Below, in pieces: positions 16,757-25,709 of a stretch of DNA of 64,000 nucleotides (position 1 is its first letter; every line of letters begins with the position of its first letter). The stretch is taken from contig NZ_KI629782.1 in assembly GCF_000503775.1 (NCBI RefSeq), forward strand, positions 2,058,579-2,122,578, written 5' to 3'. The notes under the pieces are model-generated. The model did no database searches. It saw nothing but the letters and a program-made list of their open reading frames with translations, and was not told where the DNA came from. This stretch comes from Brevibacillus panacihumi W25. GTDB taxonomy: Bacteria; Bacillota; Bacilli; Brevibacillales; Brevibacillaceae. A program made the position numbers and the translations under genes.

Positions 16757-18199
16757 TTAATTCTTTATATCGTCCTTCACCAACAACGCCACACTCTCAA
16801 CATGCCCCGTATGCGGAAACATATCCACCGGCTGCACTTCCCTGACCTCATACCGCTCCGCCAAAACCTTCAAATCCCGCGCCAGCGTGGATGGATTGCA
16901 CGACACATACACCACACGCTCCGGCTGCATCTCCAATATCGTCGCGAGCAACGCCTCATCACAGCCCTTGCGCGGCGGATCGACCACAATCACATCCGCA
17001 CGAATCCCTTTCTCCTTCCACGCGGGAATCACGACCTCAGCAGGCCCAGCCTCAAACGTAACATTCTCCACGCCATTCAGCTCTGCATTGCGATTCGCAT
17101 CCGCAATCGCTTCCGGCACGATCTCCACCCCATACACATGACGAGATTTCTGCGCCAAAAAGAGCGAAATCGTCCCGATGCCGCAGTACGCATCGATGAC
17201 CGTCTCCGTCCCGGTCGCACCCGCATACTCCAGCGTCTTGTTGTACAAAACCTCCGTCTGCGCCGGATTCACCTGATAAAACGAACGCGCCGAGATCGCA
17301 AACTTGATCGGCCCGATGTAGTCATAGATCACATCACTGCCCCAGAGCGTCACCGTCTTTTTACCGAAAATGACATTGGTCCGCTCCGCATTGACGTTCT
17401 GCACGATACTGGTCACACCCGCGACCTGCTCGCGAATGGCTTCCACAAGACGCTCCCGCTGCGGAATCTCCTCCTCGGTAGTCACCAGCACGACCATGAC
17501 CTCACCTGTTTTCACGCCCACCTTGACGACCACATGCCGCAAAAGCCCGGTGTGGCGCTGCTCGTCATAGGCGCGGATCTGCAGCTGCGCCGCGAGCTTC
17601 TTCACGACGGCCACCGCATCGTCGTTGGCCTGGTGCTGGATCATACAGGCTTCCATGTCGATGATAGAGTGGGATTTCTCCGCATAAAAGCCGCCGACCA
17701 ATGCCCCGTTCTCCTCCCCGATCGGTACCTGTGCCTTGTTGCGGTAGCGCCAAGGGTCGCTCATCCCAAGCGTCGGGTGAACCGTGATGGCCCCTTCTCC
17801 CTCCACCTGAAAGCCGCCAATACGCCGGAGGTTGTCCCGCACGATCTGCTGCTTGTGGCGCAATTGCTCCGCGTAATCCAGATGCTGCAGCGAGCAGCCC
17901 CCGCAGCGATCGTACAGCGGGCAGGGCGGCAGCGCACGATAGGTGCTTGCCTCCACGACCTCCACCATCTTGGCAAAGCCAAAATTCTTTTTCACATGCT
18001 CCACGCGTGCCCGCACGCGCTCTTGTGCCAAGGCTCCCGTCACGAAGAGCGTGTAGCCTTCGATGCGGCCCACGCCAGCTCCCTCGTGATTGAGTCCGGT
18101 GATCTCCACTTCCACGGTTTGTCCGACCCGTACAGGCACATCCAGCTCTGCTTTTGCTGACGGGTGTGGACCGCGCCTCTTCTTTGTTGTCTTTCCCAC
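16757..18199 (-). CDS. rlmCD: 23S rRNA (uracil-5-)-methyltransferase, RumA/RlmCD family
   Basis: The protein has about 480 residues. A TRAM RNA-binding domain lies at residues 22-80. Fe-S-type cysteines follow (CPLYDRCGGCSLQH) near 90. The C-terminal SAM-dependent methyltransferase has VDPPRKGCD and the catalytic cysteine in YVSCNPSTLARD. The Bacillus relative YefA methylates U747 and U1939 of 23S rRNA. The start is GTG 18199, eight bases after AAGGAG; the upstream in-frame ATG at 18244 lies within the hairpin repeat and lacks such a site. It marks the chromosomal edge of the defence island. Confidence 0.9.
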   Translation of the reverse strand: MGKTTKKRRGPHPSAKAELDVPVRVGQTVEVEITGLNHEGAGVGRIEGYTLFVTGALAQERVRARVEHVKKNFGFAKMVEVVEASTYRALPPCPLYDRCGGCSLQHLDYAEQLRHKQQIVRDNLRRIGGFQVEGEGAITVHPTLGMSDPWRYRNKAQVPIGEENGALVGGFYAEKSHSIIDMEACMIQHQANDDAVAVVKKLAAQLQIRAYDEQRHTGLLRHVVVKVGVKTGEVMVVLVTTEEEIPQRERLVEAIREQVAGVTSIVQNVNAERTNVIFGKKTVTLWGSDVIYDYIGPIKFAISARSFYQVNPAQTEVLYNKTLEYAGATGTETVIDAYCGIGTISLFLAQKSRHVYGVEIVPEAIADANRNAELNGVENVTFEAGPAEVVIPAWKEKGIRADVIVVDPPRKGCDEALLATILEMQPERVVYVSCNPSTLARDLKVLAERYEVREVQPVDMFPHTGHVESVALLVKDDIKN

Positions 18200-18219
18200 G
18201 TTCTTTTCTCCTTTTTGAG

Positions 18220-18297
18220 TGAAAAACGACTTGCCGTTTTTCATAAAAGTGAATGTGACCGCTTGCGGTCAAAACAAAACGGTCATTACCGTTTTGT
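18220..18297. repeat. Triple-hairpin intergenic repeat, copy 1
   Basis: Three palindromes follow one another: GAAAAACG...CGTTTTTC, TGACCGCTTGCGGTCA and ACAAAACGGT...ACCGTTTTGT. The same arrangement and spacing recur at 29072-29149, with changes mostly in loops and spacers. Both copies lie between a minus-strand gene end and the next minus-strand gene start. Confidence 0.85.
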
Positions 18298-18310
18298 TTC
18301 CTATGTACAA

Positions 18311-18334
18311 GAGGATGCTCCAAGTCGCATCCTC
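18311..18334 (-). terminator. Stem-loop after dgkB
   Basis: A perfect 8-bp stem (GAGGATGC with GCATCCTC) with an 8-base loop begins nine bases after the dgkB stop. There is no long T tract, so termination may be weak or may use the neighbouring hairpin repeat. Confidence 0.5.
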
Positions 18335-18342
18335 TTCGCTCA

Positions 18343-19233
18343 TTACGGCACGAACAGCTCAATATGCCCGGGCAGTGCTTCCACGACGCAAGGAAGCTGG
18401 CCACCCAATTCACCGTCCAGGTTCAACTGGACCTGCTCTCCGCTGGACGTCGTTGCCTTCAGATAGTCGGTCTGGAAATAGGCGATGAGCGGGTCCTTGA
18501 TGTGGTCTCCGCGCATGGCCAGTGTAGCGAGGCGAATGATTTCTGCGATATTCGCCTTTTTTACCACGATAACATCCAGCTTGCCGTCTGACAAATCGGC
18601 CTGTGGCGCCAGCTTTTCAAAACCGCCTACCGAGCGGCTGTTGGCGATGAGGAAGATCATGATCTCCTCGTCGAGCAGCACTTCCTTGCGATTCTCCATC
18701 TTGACCCGGATCGGATGCAGGGAAGGCAGCTTTTCCAGCCCTTTCATGTAATAGGCGAGCTGTCCCATCATGGTTTTGAGCTTGCTTGGAACCTCATACG
18801 TCAGATTGGTGAGGTAGCCTCCCCCAGCGATATTAATAAAATAGCGGTTGTTGATCTTTCCCAGATCGATGCGCTTTTTCTTGCCTCTCTTGATTACATC
18901 GCAGGAGCGGCTGATCGACTTGGGAATTCCAATCGCTCGCGCCAGATCATTCGTCGTGCCGCACGGGATAATCCCCAGTGCCGGACGTGCCTTTTGCCCT
19001 GCCATTCCATTGACGACTTCATAGATGGTGCCGTCTCCCCCTGCAGCGACGATCAGGTCATAGCCGCGAGATACGGCACGGGCCGCTTCCTTCGTCGCAT
19101 CCTCTGGACCTTTGGTCGCGTGGCAAGACGTCTCGTATCCGGCAGATTCCATCAAATCGAGGATATCTGGCAATCGCCGACGTACGATCTCCCGGCCGGA
19201 GCTTGGATTATAGATTAATCTGGCTTTTTTCAA
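18343..19233 (-). CDS. dgkB: Diacylglycerol kinase (DagK/YerQ family)
   Basis: The protein has 296 residues. It shows the lipid-kinase signature LIVAAGGDGTIYEVVNG near residue 60, then IIPCGTTNDLARAI. It phosphorylates diacylglycerol released by lipoteichoic acid synthesis back to phosphatidic acid at the membrane. The start is TTG 19233, seven bases after AAGGG. It is divergent from the ROK kinase gene across 143 bases. In Bacillus subtilis the orthologue (yerQ) neighbours gatCAB and yefA, as here. Confidence 0.92.
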   Translation of the reverse strand: MKKARLIYNPSSGREIVRRRLPDILDLMESAGYETSCHATKGPEDATKEAARAVSRGYDLIVAAGGDGTIYEVVNGMAGQKARPALGIIPCGTTNDLARAIGIPKSISRSCDVIKRGKKKRIDLGKINNRYFINIAGGGYLTNLTYEVPSKLKTMMGQLAYYMKGLEKLPSLHPIRVKMENRKEVLLDEEIMIFLIANSRSVGGFEKLAPQADLSDGKLDVIVVKKANIAEIIRLATLAMRGDHIKDPLIAYFQTDYLKATTSSGEQVQLNLDGELGGQLPCVVEALPGHIELFVP

Positions 19234-19376
19234 GGCAGATCCCTTCTTCCCTTTCCCCGACGCTTACGGGTATTCTCTCTACTCATCATATCCTGTATAG
19301 CCATTTTTGGGAATCGCTATGCTGAATCGGGCGTGTTAAGATGAAAAGAGGATTCCAAAAGCTGGGAGGGGAAGCC

Positions 19377-20348
19377 ATGAAGCCAATCATCGTCGGTGTA
19401 GACATAGGGGGAACTGCTATCAAGATGGCCTTGATTACCCGTGACGGGGAGTTGGTCGCCAAGACACAGGAGCCGACACCGCTCGCGTCTGGTGAAGACG
19501 GTATTTTGCAGCACACCTTCGAGATGACCCGCAGACTTTTGCAGCAGCAAGGATACACGCTGGATCAGGTGGGAGGCATCGGGGTGGGTGTACCGGGACC
19601 CGTCGATCCCCAGGAAGGTATCGTGCAGCAAGCCGTCAATCTGCATTGGCACAAGCCCGTTCCGCTGAAATCCAAGCTGCAAGCGATCAGCGCACTGCCT
19701 GTCGAGGTAGACAACGACGCCAACACGGCTGCGCTGGGCGAAATGTGGCGCGGTTCCGGCCAAGGCGCCAAGGACCTGATCTTCATCACCTTGGGGACGG
19801 GGATCGGCGGGGGAGTCATCCTGCATGGGCAGGTGGTGCATGGCATCAATGGCGTAGGCGGTGAGATCGGGCATATCACGCTGACGCCAGACAGCGGTCC
19901 GTTGTGCAATTGCGGAAAAAAGGGCTGTTTGGAATCGTACGCCTCGGCTACTGCTCTGGCTCGCGAAGGGCGGCTTGCTGCCTCGAACGGCACGAGTCCC
20001 CTGTTGGCCCAGATTCTTGAAAAGCAAGGCGAACTGCAAGCAAAAGACGTCCTCGACGCAGCCAAATCAGGAGATACCGCCGCGCTCGCCATCATCGACC
20101 AGGCTGCGATGTACCTCGGGTTGGCACTCTCCCACCTCGGCATGGTGCTCAATCCGGCTCGCTTCGTCATCGGCGGAGGTGTCTCGTACGCTGGCGACTT
20201 CCTGTTCTCCCGGATTCGGGAAGCCTACAACCGCTTCATCCCCTTTTCCTACGTGATCGAATCCACCGAGATCCTGCCTGCCAATCTGGGAAATGACGCT
20301 GGCGTATACGGCGCAGGCTGGCTGATCCGCTCCCGAATGAACGAATAA
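19377..20348 (+). CDS. glcK: ROK-family glucokinase
   Basis: The protein has 323 residues from ATG 19377, after GGGAGGGG. The ATP phosphate-binding loop is VGVDIGGTAIKMALI. The ROK signature includes GEIGHITL and the zinc-binding CNCGKKGCLES. It phosphorylates glucose, or possibly another hexose, with ATP in the cytoplasm. An upstream in-frame ATG at 19341 has no ribosome binding site. A strong terminator follows. Confidence 0.88.
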   Translation: MKPIIVGVDIGGTAIKMALITRDGELVAKTQEPTPLASGEDGILQHTFEMTRRLLQQQGYTLDQVGGIGVGVPGPVDPQEGIVQQAVNLHWHKPVPLKSKLQAISALPVEVDNDANTAALGEMWRGSGQGAKDLIFITLGTGIGGGVILHGQVVHGINGVGGEIGHITLTPDSGPLCNCGKKGCLESYASATALAREGRLAASNGTSPLLAQILEKQGELQAKDVLDAAKSGDTAALAIIDQAAMYLGLALSHLGMVLNPARFVIGGGVSYAGDFLFSRIREAYNRFIPFSYVIESTEILPANLGNDAGVYGAGWLIRSRMNE

Positions 20349-20352
20349 AAGA

Positions 20353-20400
20353 CAAAGCGCTTTTGCCAGGCAACCCGTGCGTGGCAGAAGCGCTTTTTTT
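20353..20400. terminator. Bidirectional terminator between glcK and a DMT transporter gene
   Basis: The stem pairs AAGCGCTTTTGCCA with TGGCAGAAGCGCTT and is followed by seven T on the plus strand. It lies five bases after glcK and 13 bases from the stop of the convergent minus-strand gene. The minus-strand tail has a weaker T-rich run. Confidence 0.85.
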
Positions 20401-20412
20401 CAGCAACAACGA

Positions 20413-21345
20413 TTACGAAGAGGGCGTATGCGAAACAGGCGGCTGATCTTGCGCTTTGCCCTGCGCCACTTCCTGCTTGCCCATGACGATCAGGACTGCG
20501 CCCGCTATTACGGCACAAGCGCCAATCCACTGAATCCCGCTCAGCCTCTCCCCGAACAGCATCGCAGAAAACAGGATCGTAACCACTGGCTCCACCATGC
20601 TGATGACCGATGCTTTGGTCGAGCCGATTAATTTCAATCCACTGAAAAAACAACTGATCGCAAGTACAGTAGAAAATACGACGATTCCTGCTAAAGCCCA
20701 CCAACCCGCCGTGTCAAAGGCAAAGGAAAAGCCGCCATCCAGCTGCACTACGACGAACATAGAACCGGAAGCGAACAACGTGATATACCCGGAGGTGACA
20801 TACGACGACGAGAGCCCTTTGCCTACGCGGTTGCCCACTACGATGTAGACGGAATAGAACAAGGCAGCCGCGAACGCCAGCATAACACCGAGCGGTTGAA
20901 TCCCTCCAAAGCTCAACCCCAATACCAGCCCCAGCCCCAATAAGGAGAGCAGCATCGCCGCCACGGTCTTCAACCGCAGCACTTCCTTGTCGACAAAGTA
21001 GCTCAATATCGCAACGAAGACGGGAAAGGTATACAGGATCAGGGCCGCCAGTGATGTGGGAATGTACTGGACGGAGGAAAAGAAGCTGAGCGATTGCAGG
21101 GTATACAGGACTCCACCCAGCAAAATCAAGTACATCACTTGCTTTTTATCGATGCGAAAGGACTCCCTGCGAATGCGGATCAAGGCGAAAAAGAGCATGG
21201 CTGCGAATAAAAAGCGCAGGAAGACCAAAGTAGAGACAGACGCTCCCGCTCCATATGCGTAGACCGCGAAAATTGACATGACTCCGAAGCCAACAGCAGA
21301 GACGATGATATACAGAACACCCACATAGAGCGGATTCACGACCAC
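20413..21345 (-). CDS. DMT/EamA-family transporter
   Basis: The protein has about 310 residues and ten predicted membrane segments arranged as two EamA repeats. The second repeat ends with the typical EPVVTILFSAMLFGERLSG. A polar tail of about 25 residues follows the last segment. It probably exports or imports a small metabolite; the substrate cannot be read from sequence. GTG 21345 and GTG 21339 are both possible starts; the second is better spaced from GGTGA. Confidence 0.85.
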   Translation of the reverse strand: MVVNPLYVGVLYIIVSAVGFGVMSIFAVYAYGAGASVSTLVFLRFLFAAMLFFALIRIRRESFRIDKKQVMYLILLGGVLYTLQSLSFFSSVQYIPTSLAALILYTFPVFVAILSYFVDKEVLRLKTVAAMLLSLLGLGLVLGLSFGGIQPLGVMLAFAAALFYSVYIVVGNRVGKGLSSSYVTSGYITLFASGSMFVVVQLDGGFSFAFDTAGWWALAGIVVFSTVLAISCFFSGLKLIGSTKASVISMVEPVVTILFSAMLFGERLSGIQWIGACAVIAGAVLIVMGKQEVAQGKAQDQPPVSHTPSS

Positions 21346-21378
21346 TCACCAGCTTTCCTCATCATACACAACGGTACA

Positions 21379-22557
21379 TCAATGCTTGACGACGGCTCCT
21401 TCCCGCCGGAAAAAGCGCGCTGACAAGGCAACCACCAGAGCTACATAAAGCAGCGACGTGCCCAACCCGACCAAGGCATGCATCGGATCCACCATCCCGT
21501 AAAAGACCTCCTTGATCAGGGAGACACCGCTGAAGACCGGCAGCAGATAGTAATGCTCGGGGATGTCCACAGGATGAAGCGGCATCAGCATGTACGAAGG
21601 AACCATCGCCAAAAACATGACACCGCTCATATAGGTCTGCCCTTCCTTTATCGACTTGGCGATGGTGCTGAGCATCAATTCCAGCCCAGCAAAAAAGGCA
21701 GCCTGCAGCAGGATAGTCAACAACAAGACCAGTACAGTAGCGGGACTCAACGAACTCAGCCCCAGCTCTTCCCCACCGAACGGTCCAAACCGAAGAATCA
21801 AAGTCAGGGAGACCAGTGACGCCGCCGCACTCATGCAGCTCATCACCATCACCGTCATCAGCTTGGCTGTCAGCAACTGATTGGCCGCGATCGGCGCGCT
21901 CATCAGCGACTCCAGCGTCCCCCGCTCCCGCTCCCCGGAGATCAGGTCATTGGCTACAGCGATGCCCCCGGAAGCAAGCGAGACCACCAGCATAAGCGGA
22001 ATCACTCCCGCCAGCATCCCGCCTGAGGATTTTTCCTCTGACGCGACTTGCTCGTACACAGCATGGATCGGCTGTGTCGCCTTCTCGGACAGCCCTGCAG
22101 CCCGCAGACGCTTGGCGACAATCTCTTTGCTGTAAGCTGCCACCTTTTCTTCGATCACATCGCGGGCATAGACCGACTTTTGATTGCTGCTGTCGTACTC
22201 GACCCGCAGATTGGCTGTTCCTCCCGCCTTCAGCCGTTCGTCAAAACCGTCCGGAATCGTGACAATCGCCCGCAGCTTCCCCCCTATTAGCGCCTGCTCG
22301 GGATCGGCAGGCTGTTCAAATTTCACCCCGGGAATGGCTTCAAGCTGCGCCACCAAGCCGGATGTCCCCGTGACGTAAAGCGGGACATGCGCTCGCGCTT
22401 CCTCTTCCAGACTGCTGTACGAGGAACCCATGAGAAAAAACACGAAAGGAACAATTACCAGCGGAATGACAAACGTCCCTACCCATGTCTTGGTGTCTCG
22501 GAACAAATCCCGCATCTCTTTTTGAAAAACCGTCCAAATGATCGTGCCGCGCATCAC
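21379..22557 (-). CDS. ABC-2 permease, NatB-like
   Basis: The protein has 392 residues. One N-terminal membrane segment (residues 25-45) is followed by an extracytoplasmic domain of about 130 residues and a cluster of five or six C-terminal segments. The cytoplasmic motif SGERERGTLESLMSAP is typical of the NatB/CcmB-like ABC-2 family. Its start overlaps the ATPase gene stop by four bases (ATGA). The pair resembles NatAB sodium exporters, but drug or peptide export is possible. Confidence 0.85.
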   Translation of the reverse strand: MMRGTIIWTVFQKEMRDLFRDTKTWVGTFVIPLVIVPFVFFLMGSSYSSLEEEARAHVPLYVTGTSGLVAQLEAIPGVKFEQPADPEQALIGGKLRAIVTIPDGFDERLKAGGTANLRVEYDSSNQKSVYARDVIEEKVAAYSKEIVAKRLRAAGLSEKATQPIHAVYEQVASEEKSSGGMLAGVIPLMLVVSLASGGIAVANDLISGERERGTLESLMSAPIAANQLLTAKLMTVMVMSCMSAAASLVSLTLILRFGPFGGEELGLSSLSPATVLVLLLTILLQAAFFAGLELMLSTIAKSIKEGQTYMSGVMFLAMVPSYMLMPLHPVDIPEHYYLLPVFSGVSLIKEVFYGMVDPMHALVGLGTSLLYVALVVALSARFFRREGAVVKH

Positions 22558-23282
22558 CTACCGCTCCCTTCCACGACCGTCATGAACAGGTCATCCAGGT
22601 CCTGCATGCCGTATTGCTCACGCAGCTTTTGCAACGTCCCGGCATACTGCAGTCGTCCTTGGTGGATCAAGGCGATTCGCTTGCACAGCTTGTCGATCTC
22701 GCCCATGTTATGGCTGGAAAATAGAATCGTCTTTCCCTCCGCCTGCAAGGTGCCGATCATCTGGCGAAACATATTGGCTGCCGTCACATCCAGGCCTGTC
22801 GTTGGTTCATCCAGCAGAATCACCTGAGGATCATGAACCAAGGTTCTGGCGATGGCCACCTTTTGCTTCATTCCTCGGGAAAAAGGACCGACCCGCCGAT
22901 CAAGAAAGGAATCCATCTCCAGCATCTGGCTCAAACGCTTGATTCTGTGCTCGATAGCGGTCCGGTCCATGCCGTACATGCTGCCGAAATACGCGATATT
23001 TTCCCTTGCAGTCAAACGGCTGTACAACCCGACATCCCCGCCGAAGAGAATGCCAATCCGGCGGCGCACCTCATTCGGCTCTTTGATCACGGAAAAGCCT
23101 GCGACCTCGATGTTCCCCGCCGTCGGACGCAAGATCGTCGCCATCATCCGCATCATCGTGGTCTTGCCAGCGCCATTCTCACCGAGAAGTCCATATACCT
23201 CCCCCGCTTCCACGCGAAAGGAGACATCCTCTAATGCCGTAAATGCGCCAAACTGTTTCGTTACCTGCTGTACCTCGATCAA
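22554..23282 (-). CDS. ABC transporter ATPase, NatA-like
   Basis: The protein has 242 residues with Walker A GENGAGKTT, signature FSRGMKQK, Walker B VILLDEPTTGLD and the H-loop in LFSSHNMGE. It powers the adjacent NatB-like permease at the membrane. It is the first gene of the pair. The 116 bases between it and the next upstream gene show no clear terminator. Confidence 0.92.
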   Translation of the reverse strand: MIEVQQVTKQFGAFTALEDVSFRVEAGEVYGLLGENGAGKTTMMRMMATILRPTAGNIEVAGFSVIKEPNEVRRRIGILFGGDVGLYSRLTARENIAYFGSMYGMDRTAIEHRIKRLSQMLEMDSFLDRRVGPFSRGMKQKVAIARTLVHDPQVILLDEPTTGLDVTAANMFRQMIGTLQAEGKTILFSSHNMGEIDKLCKRIALIHQGRLQYAGTLQKLREQYGMQDLDDLFMTVVEGSGR

Positions 23283-23398
23283 GCTGTTTCCCCTCTTCCT
23301 TCGTCAGCATCATCCCATCAGAAAGACATCATCCGCCTATCCTGTCAGAATGTTTGGACATCAAAGCGCGAGGGTCCCTAAAGACAGCAATCCGCCCT

Positions 23399-23758
23399 TC
23401 ACGCGTGAGTCAATCCGACTACACCTGGGTACCGCTCCTTGAATGCTGCCAGCGAAAAATCGGCGAACAAAGCCATGAAGTCATCCGTGTTATTGATGTA
23501 ATGGCGGCTTTCTTTTGCCTGTGGATGCTTTTCTTTATACAGGACTGCGACCAAATGACTGACCGGAACGCCTTCCGCCTCTTGATCGTAGACACCCTGC
23601 TCAGCCAAAAACTTGGAAAAATAGCGGACATATGTAACGGTGAAGGTCTGTTGCTTGCCGTCTGCTTCCCAAGTAGCAATGGAACGGTCGAATGTATCTG
23701 CTGGCGAACCTCCCTTGCTTGCAGGAACGGCTTCACCGGTCACCGAAATGAGTTTCAT
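23399..23758 (-). CDS. Hypothetical protein
   Basis: The product has 119 residues with AAGGAGG eight bases before its ATG, so it is very likely translated. It is soluble and moderately acidic with no signal peptide or recognisable motif. It contains several aromatic residues (VTYVRYFSKFLAEQGVYD). It is divergent from the sigma-factor gene across 124 bases. Confidence 0.7.
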   Translation of the reverse strand: MKLISVTGEAVPASKGGSPADTFDRSIATWEADGKQQTFTVTYVRYFSKFLAEQGVYDQEAEGVPVSHLVAVLYKEKHPQAKESRHYINNTDDFMALFADFSLAAFKERYPGVVGLTHA

Positions 23759-23882
23759 ACTACCTTCCTCCTTAGGTTCAACTCATTTTATTATAGGTGA
23801 GGATCATTTCTTTTACAATTTTGTCAGAAAAGCAGCCCAACGAGAGTCTATGGTACAGGTCAACTAACCACGAGGAGTTTTC

Positions 23883-25634
23883 ATGATGGATAAAACAATC
23901 GACAGAGATATGTGGCAGGAAAATCAGGAAGTTCAGCCGGACGAAGAGTTGGTAGAACAGGCCAAAGGCGGGGACCGTGAGGCATTTGGCGAGCTGGTGC
24001 GACGGCATCGGGCGAAGATGTACGGGTATGCGCGCAGCTATACGCAGGAGTCCTTTCTCGCGGAGGATATTGTCCAGGACGCCCTGATTCGCGCTTTCCT
24101 GCATCTGGGGACGCTGACAGACAGCCGCCGCTTTCTGCCTTGGCTGCACCGAATCGTTCGCAATCAGGCGTATACCCGTTTGTCCAAGGGCCCACAGAAA
24201 AGAGAGCAGGTCTTTTCCGGTCTGCAGCACCAGACTATGGAGATGGATGAGACGGATTGGGGAGATTTGGACAGCATTTTACGCCGACTGGGCAGAAGCA
24301 AGCTTCAAGGAAGCGATACGGACTCCAATCCCGAAGAAGTCCTGATGCGCCGGGAACTGCTGCAGACGATTGTCGGTCTCTTGGGATGCCTCAGCCAGCG
24401 CGAGCGACGCATCGTCGAATCCCACTTCTTCGACCATCTTTCGCCGCAGGAGATTGCCGGGCTTTTTCAGATGTCCCAAGCGAATGTCTACCAGATCCTG
24501 TCCCGCTCACGCAAAAAACTGATCCAGGAAAAAACTCGCATCGTGGTTGACCAATACGTGAACTCTCGAAAGGAAGCGGGTACGATGAAAAAAGCAGTGT
24601 TGGAAAAACCGCAGGCTACACAATTGCATACATGGATTACTGGCGCGATGGCTTTGTCCGGAGTCATTGAAAATACGGGCAAGAAAATGTCCTTCCCGAT
24701 GGTAATGGGCTTGAGCGGACACGCGTTTCGTCTTACAGTCGTCCCTGGCAACCTTCACATCGCGGGACCGACCATGTTTGATTTTACAGAGGTGCTGCAG
24801 CAGGGGCTGCGCAATATGGGGTTTGCGTCCCATGTGATCAACGAGAGCAAAGGAACCGAGTATCCCGCTCCCAACACCAATCTCGCCGATCCTGCACTCA
24901 TCAGCCCGAATGCCCGGAAAAAACGGGAGCTCGCTCAAACACTCCCGGAAGCACTCGAACTCATCCACCGCTCCATCGATCGCGGTCATCCCGTCCTGGC
25001 ATGGGATCTCTTCATCCCCGAGTTTGGGCTGATTTACGGCTATGACGATGAGCAAAGGACGCTTTATGCCGCCGACAACTGCGGCCATGATGCGACCGTA
25101 TCCTACGAGGATTTGGGACGCGGCATCGTAGAAGAGCTGTTCGTATTGTCTGTGGGAGAAGCCAGCCACATCGACCAGCGCGCGATGCTCACGCAAGCCC
25201 TCGAATCTGTCCTGAACCATTACCGCGTGCAGAAGCACAGTCACGGCAATGCCGTCAATGGACTCGCGGCGTATGCGACCTGGCAGGAGGCCTATCAGCA
25301 AGGAAGCATCGAGCCCAACGGGAATGCCTACACGACAGCAATTGCCCATGATGCGCGGAAGAATGCTGCCTTGTTCTGGACAGAGCTTGCCGATACCTGG
25401 ACAGACCCGGCCTTCGATGCGATTCGTCCAACCATGCGCGAGGCTTCAGAGCTATACGCAAAAATAGCGGAACAATTCGCCCAGCTATGCCGTCTCTTCC
25501 CCTTTCCAGCCGGTGGAGAACCCAACAATCCCGAAAACAGCCAGCAAGCGATTGCTATCCTACAAACGATCGAACAGCGGGAACAGGAAGCTGTTGTTTT
25601 GCTTGAGCAGATGCGTAACGCATTATCGGAGTAA
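23883..25634 (+). CDS. ECF-type RNA polymerase sigma factor with a long C-terminal extension
   Basis: The protein has 583 residues. Region 2 lies at about 25-95 (AEDIVQDALIRAFLHL). Region 4 lies at about 165-225 (LSQRERRIVESHFFDH, then QEIAGLFQMSQANVYQIL). Residues 235-583 form a separate soluble region with FPMVMGLSGHAFRLTV and ELIHRSIDRGHPVLAWD. This part resembles stand-alone BtrH_N/C39-like proteins of Bacillales, though I see no obvious catalytic cysteine. An ECF factor alone is about 180-200 residues. The extension probably senses a ligand or peptide and controls the sigma part. The start follows GAGGAG by five bases. No anti-sigma gene is adjacent. Confidence 0.8.
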   Translation: MMDKTIDRDMWQENQEVQPDEELVEQAKGGDREAFGELVRRHRAKMYGYARSYTQESFLAEDIVQDALIRAFLHLGTLTDSRRFLPWLHRIVRNQAYTRLSKGPQKREQVFSGLQHQTMEMDETDWGDLDSILRRLGRSKLQGSDTDSNPEEVLMRRELLQTIVGLLGCLSQRERRIVESHFFDHLSPQEIAGLFQMSQANVYQILSRSRKKLIQEKTRIVVDQYVNSRKEAGTMKKAVLEKPQATQLHTWITGAMALSGVIENTGKKMSFPMVMGLSGHAFRLTVVPGNLHIAGPTMFDFTEVLQQGLRNMGFASHVINESKGTEYPAPNTNLADPALISPNARKKRELAQTLPEALELIHRSIDRGHPVLAWDLFIPEFGLIYGYDDEQRTLYAADNCGHDATVSYEDLGRGIVEELFVLSVGEASHIDQRAMLTQALESVLNHYRVQKHSHGNAVNGLAAYATWQEAYQQGSIEPNGNAYTTAIAHDARKNAALFWTELADTWTDPAFDAIRPTMREASELYAKIAEQFAQLCRLFPFPAGGEPNNPENSQQAIAILQTIEQREQEAVVLLEQMRNALSE

Positions 25635-25649
25635 TGGATACAGCAAAAA

Positions 25650-25699
25650 GAAACCTGCCAGCATGCCCCTAATAAAGGGATGTTGGCAGGTTTTGTTTT
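25650..25699. terminator. Terminator between the sigma-factor gene and gatB
   Basis: The stem pairs AACCTGCCA with TGGCAGGTT, with an inner CCC-GGG pairing, and is followed by TTGTTTTTG on the plus strand. It lies between two convergent genes, so it may serve both. Confidence 0.8.
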
Positions 25700-25709
25700 T
25701 GAAACATCT

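Noticed and set aside
16730..18160. Long plus-strand open frame over rlmCD
   Set aside because: It is antisense to a gene with clear motifs; its composition is typical of a GC-driven shadow frame rich in His, Arg and Leu, and it lacks a ribosome binding site.
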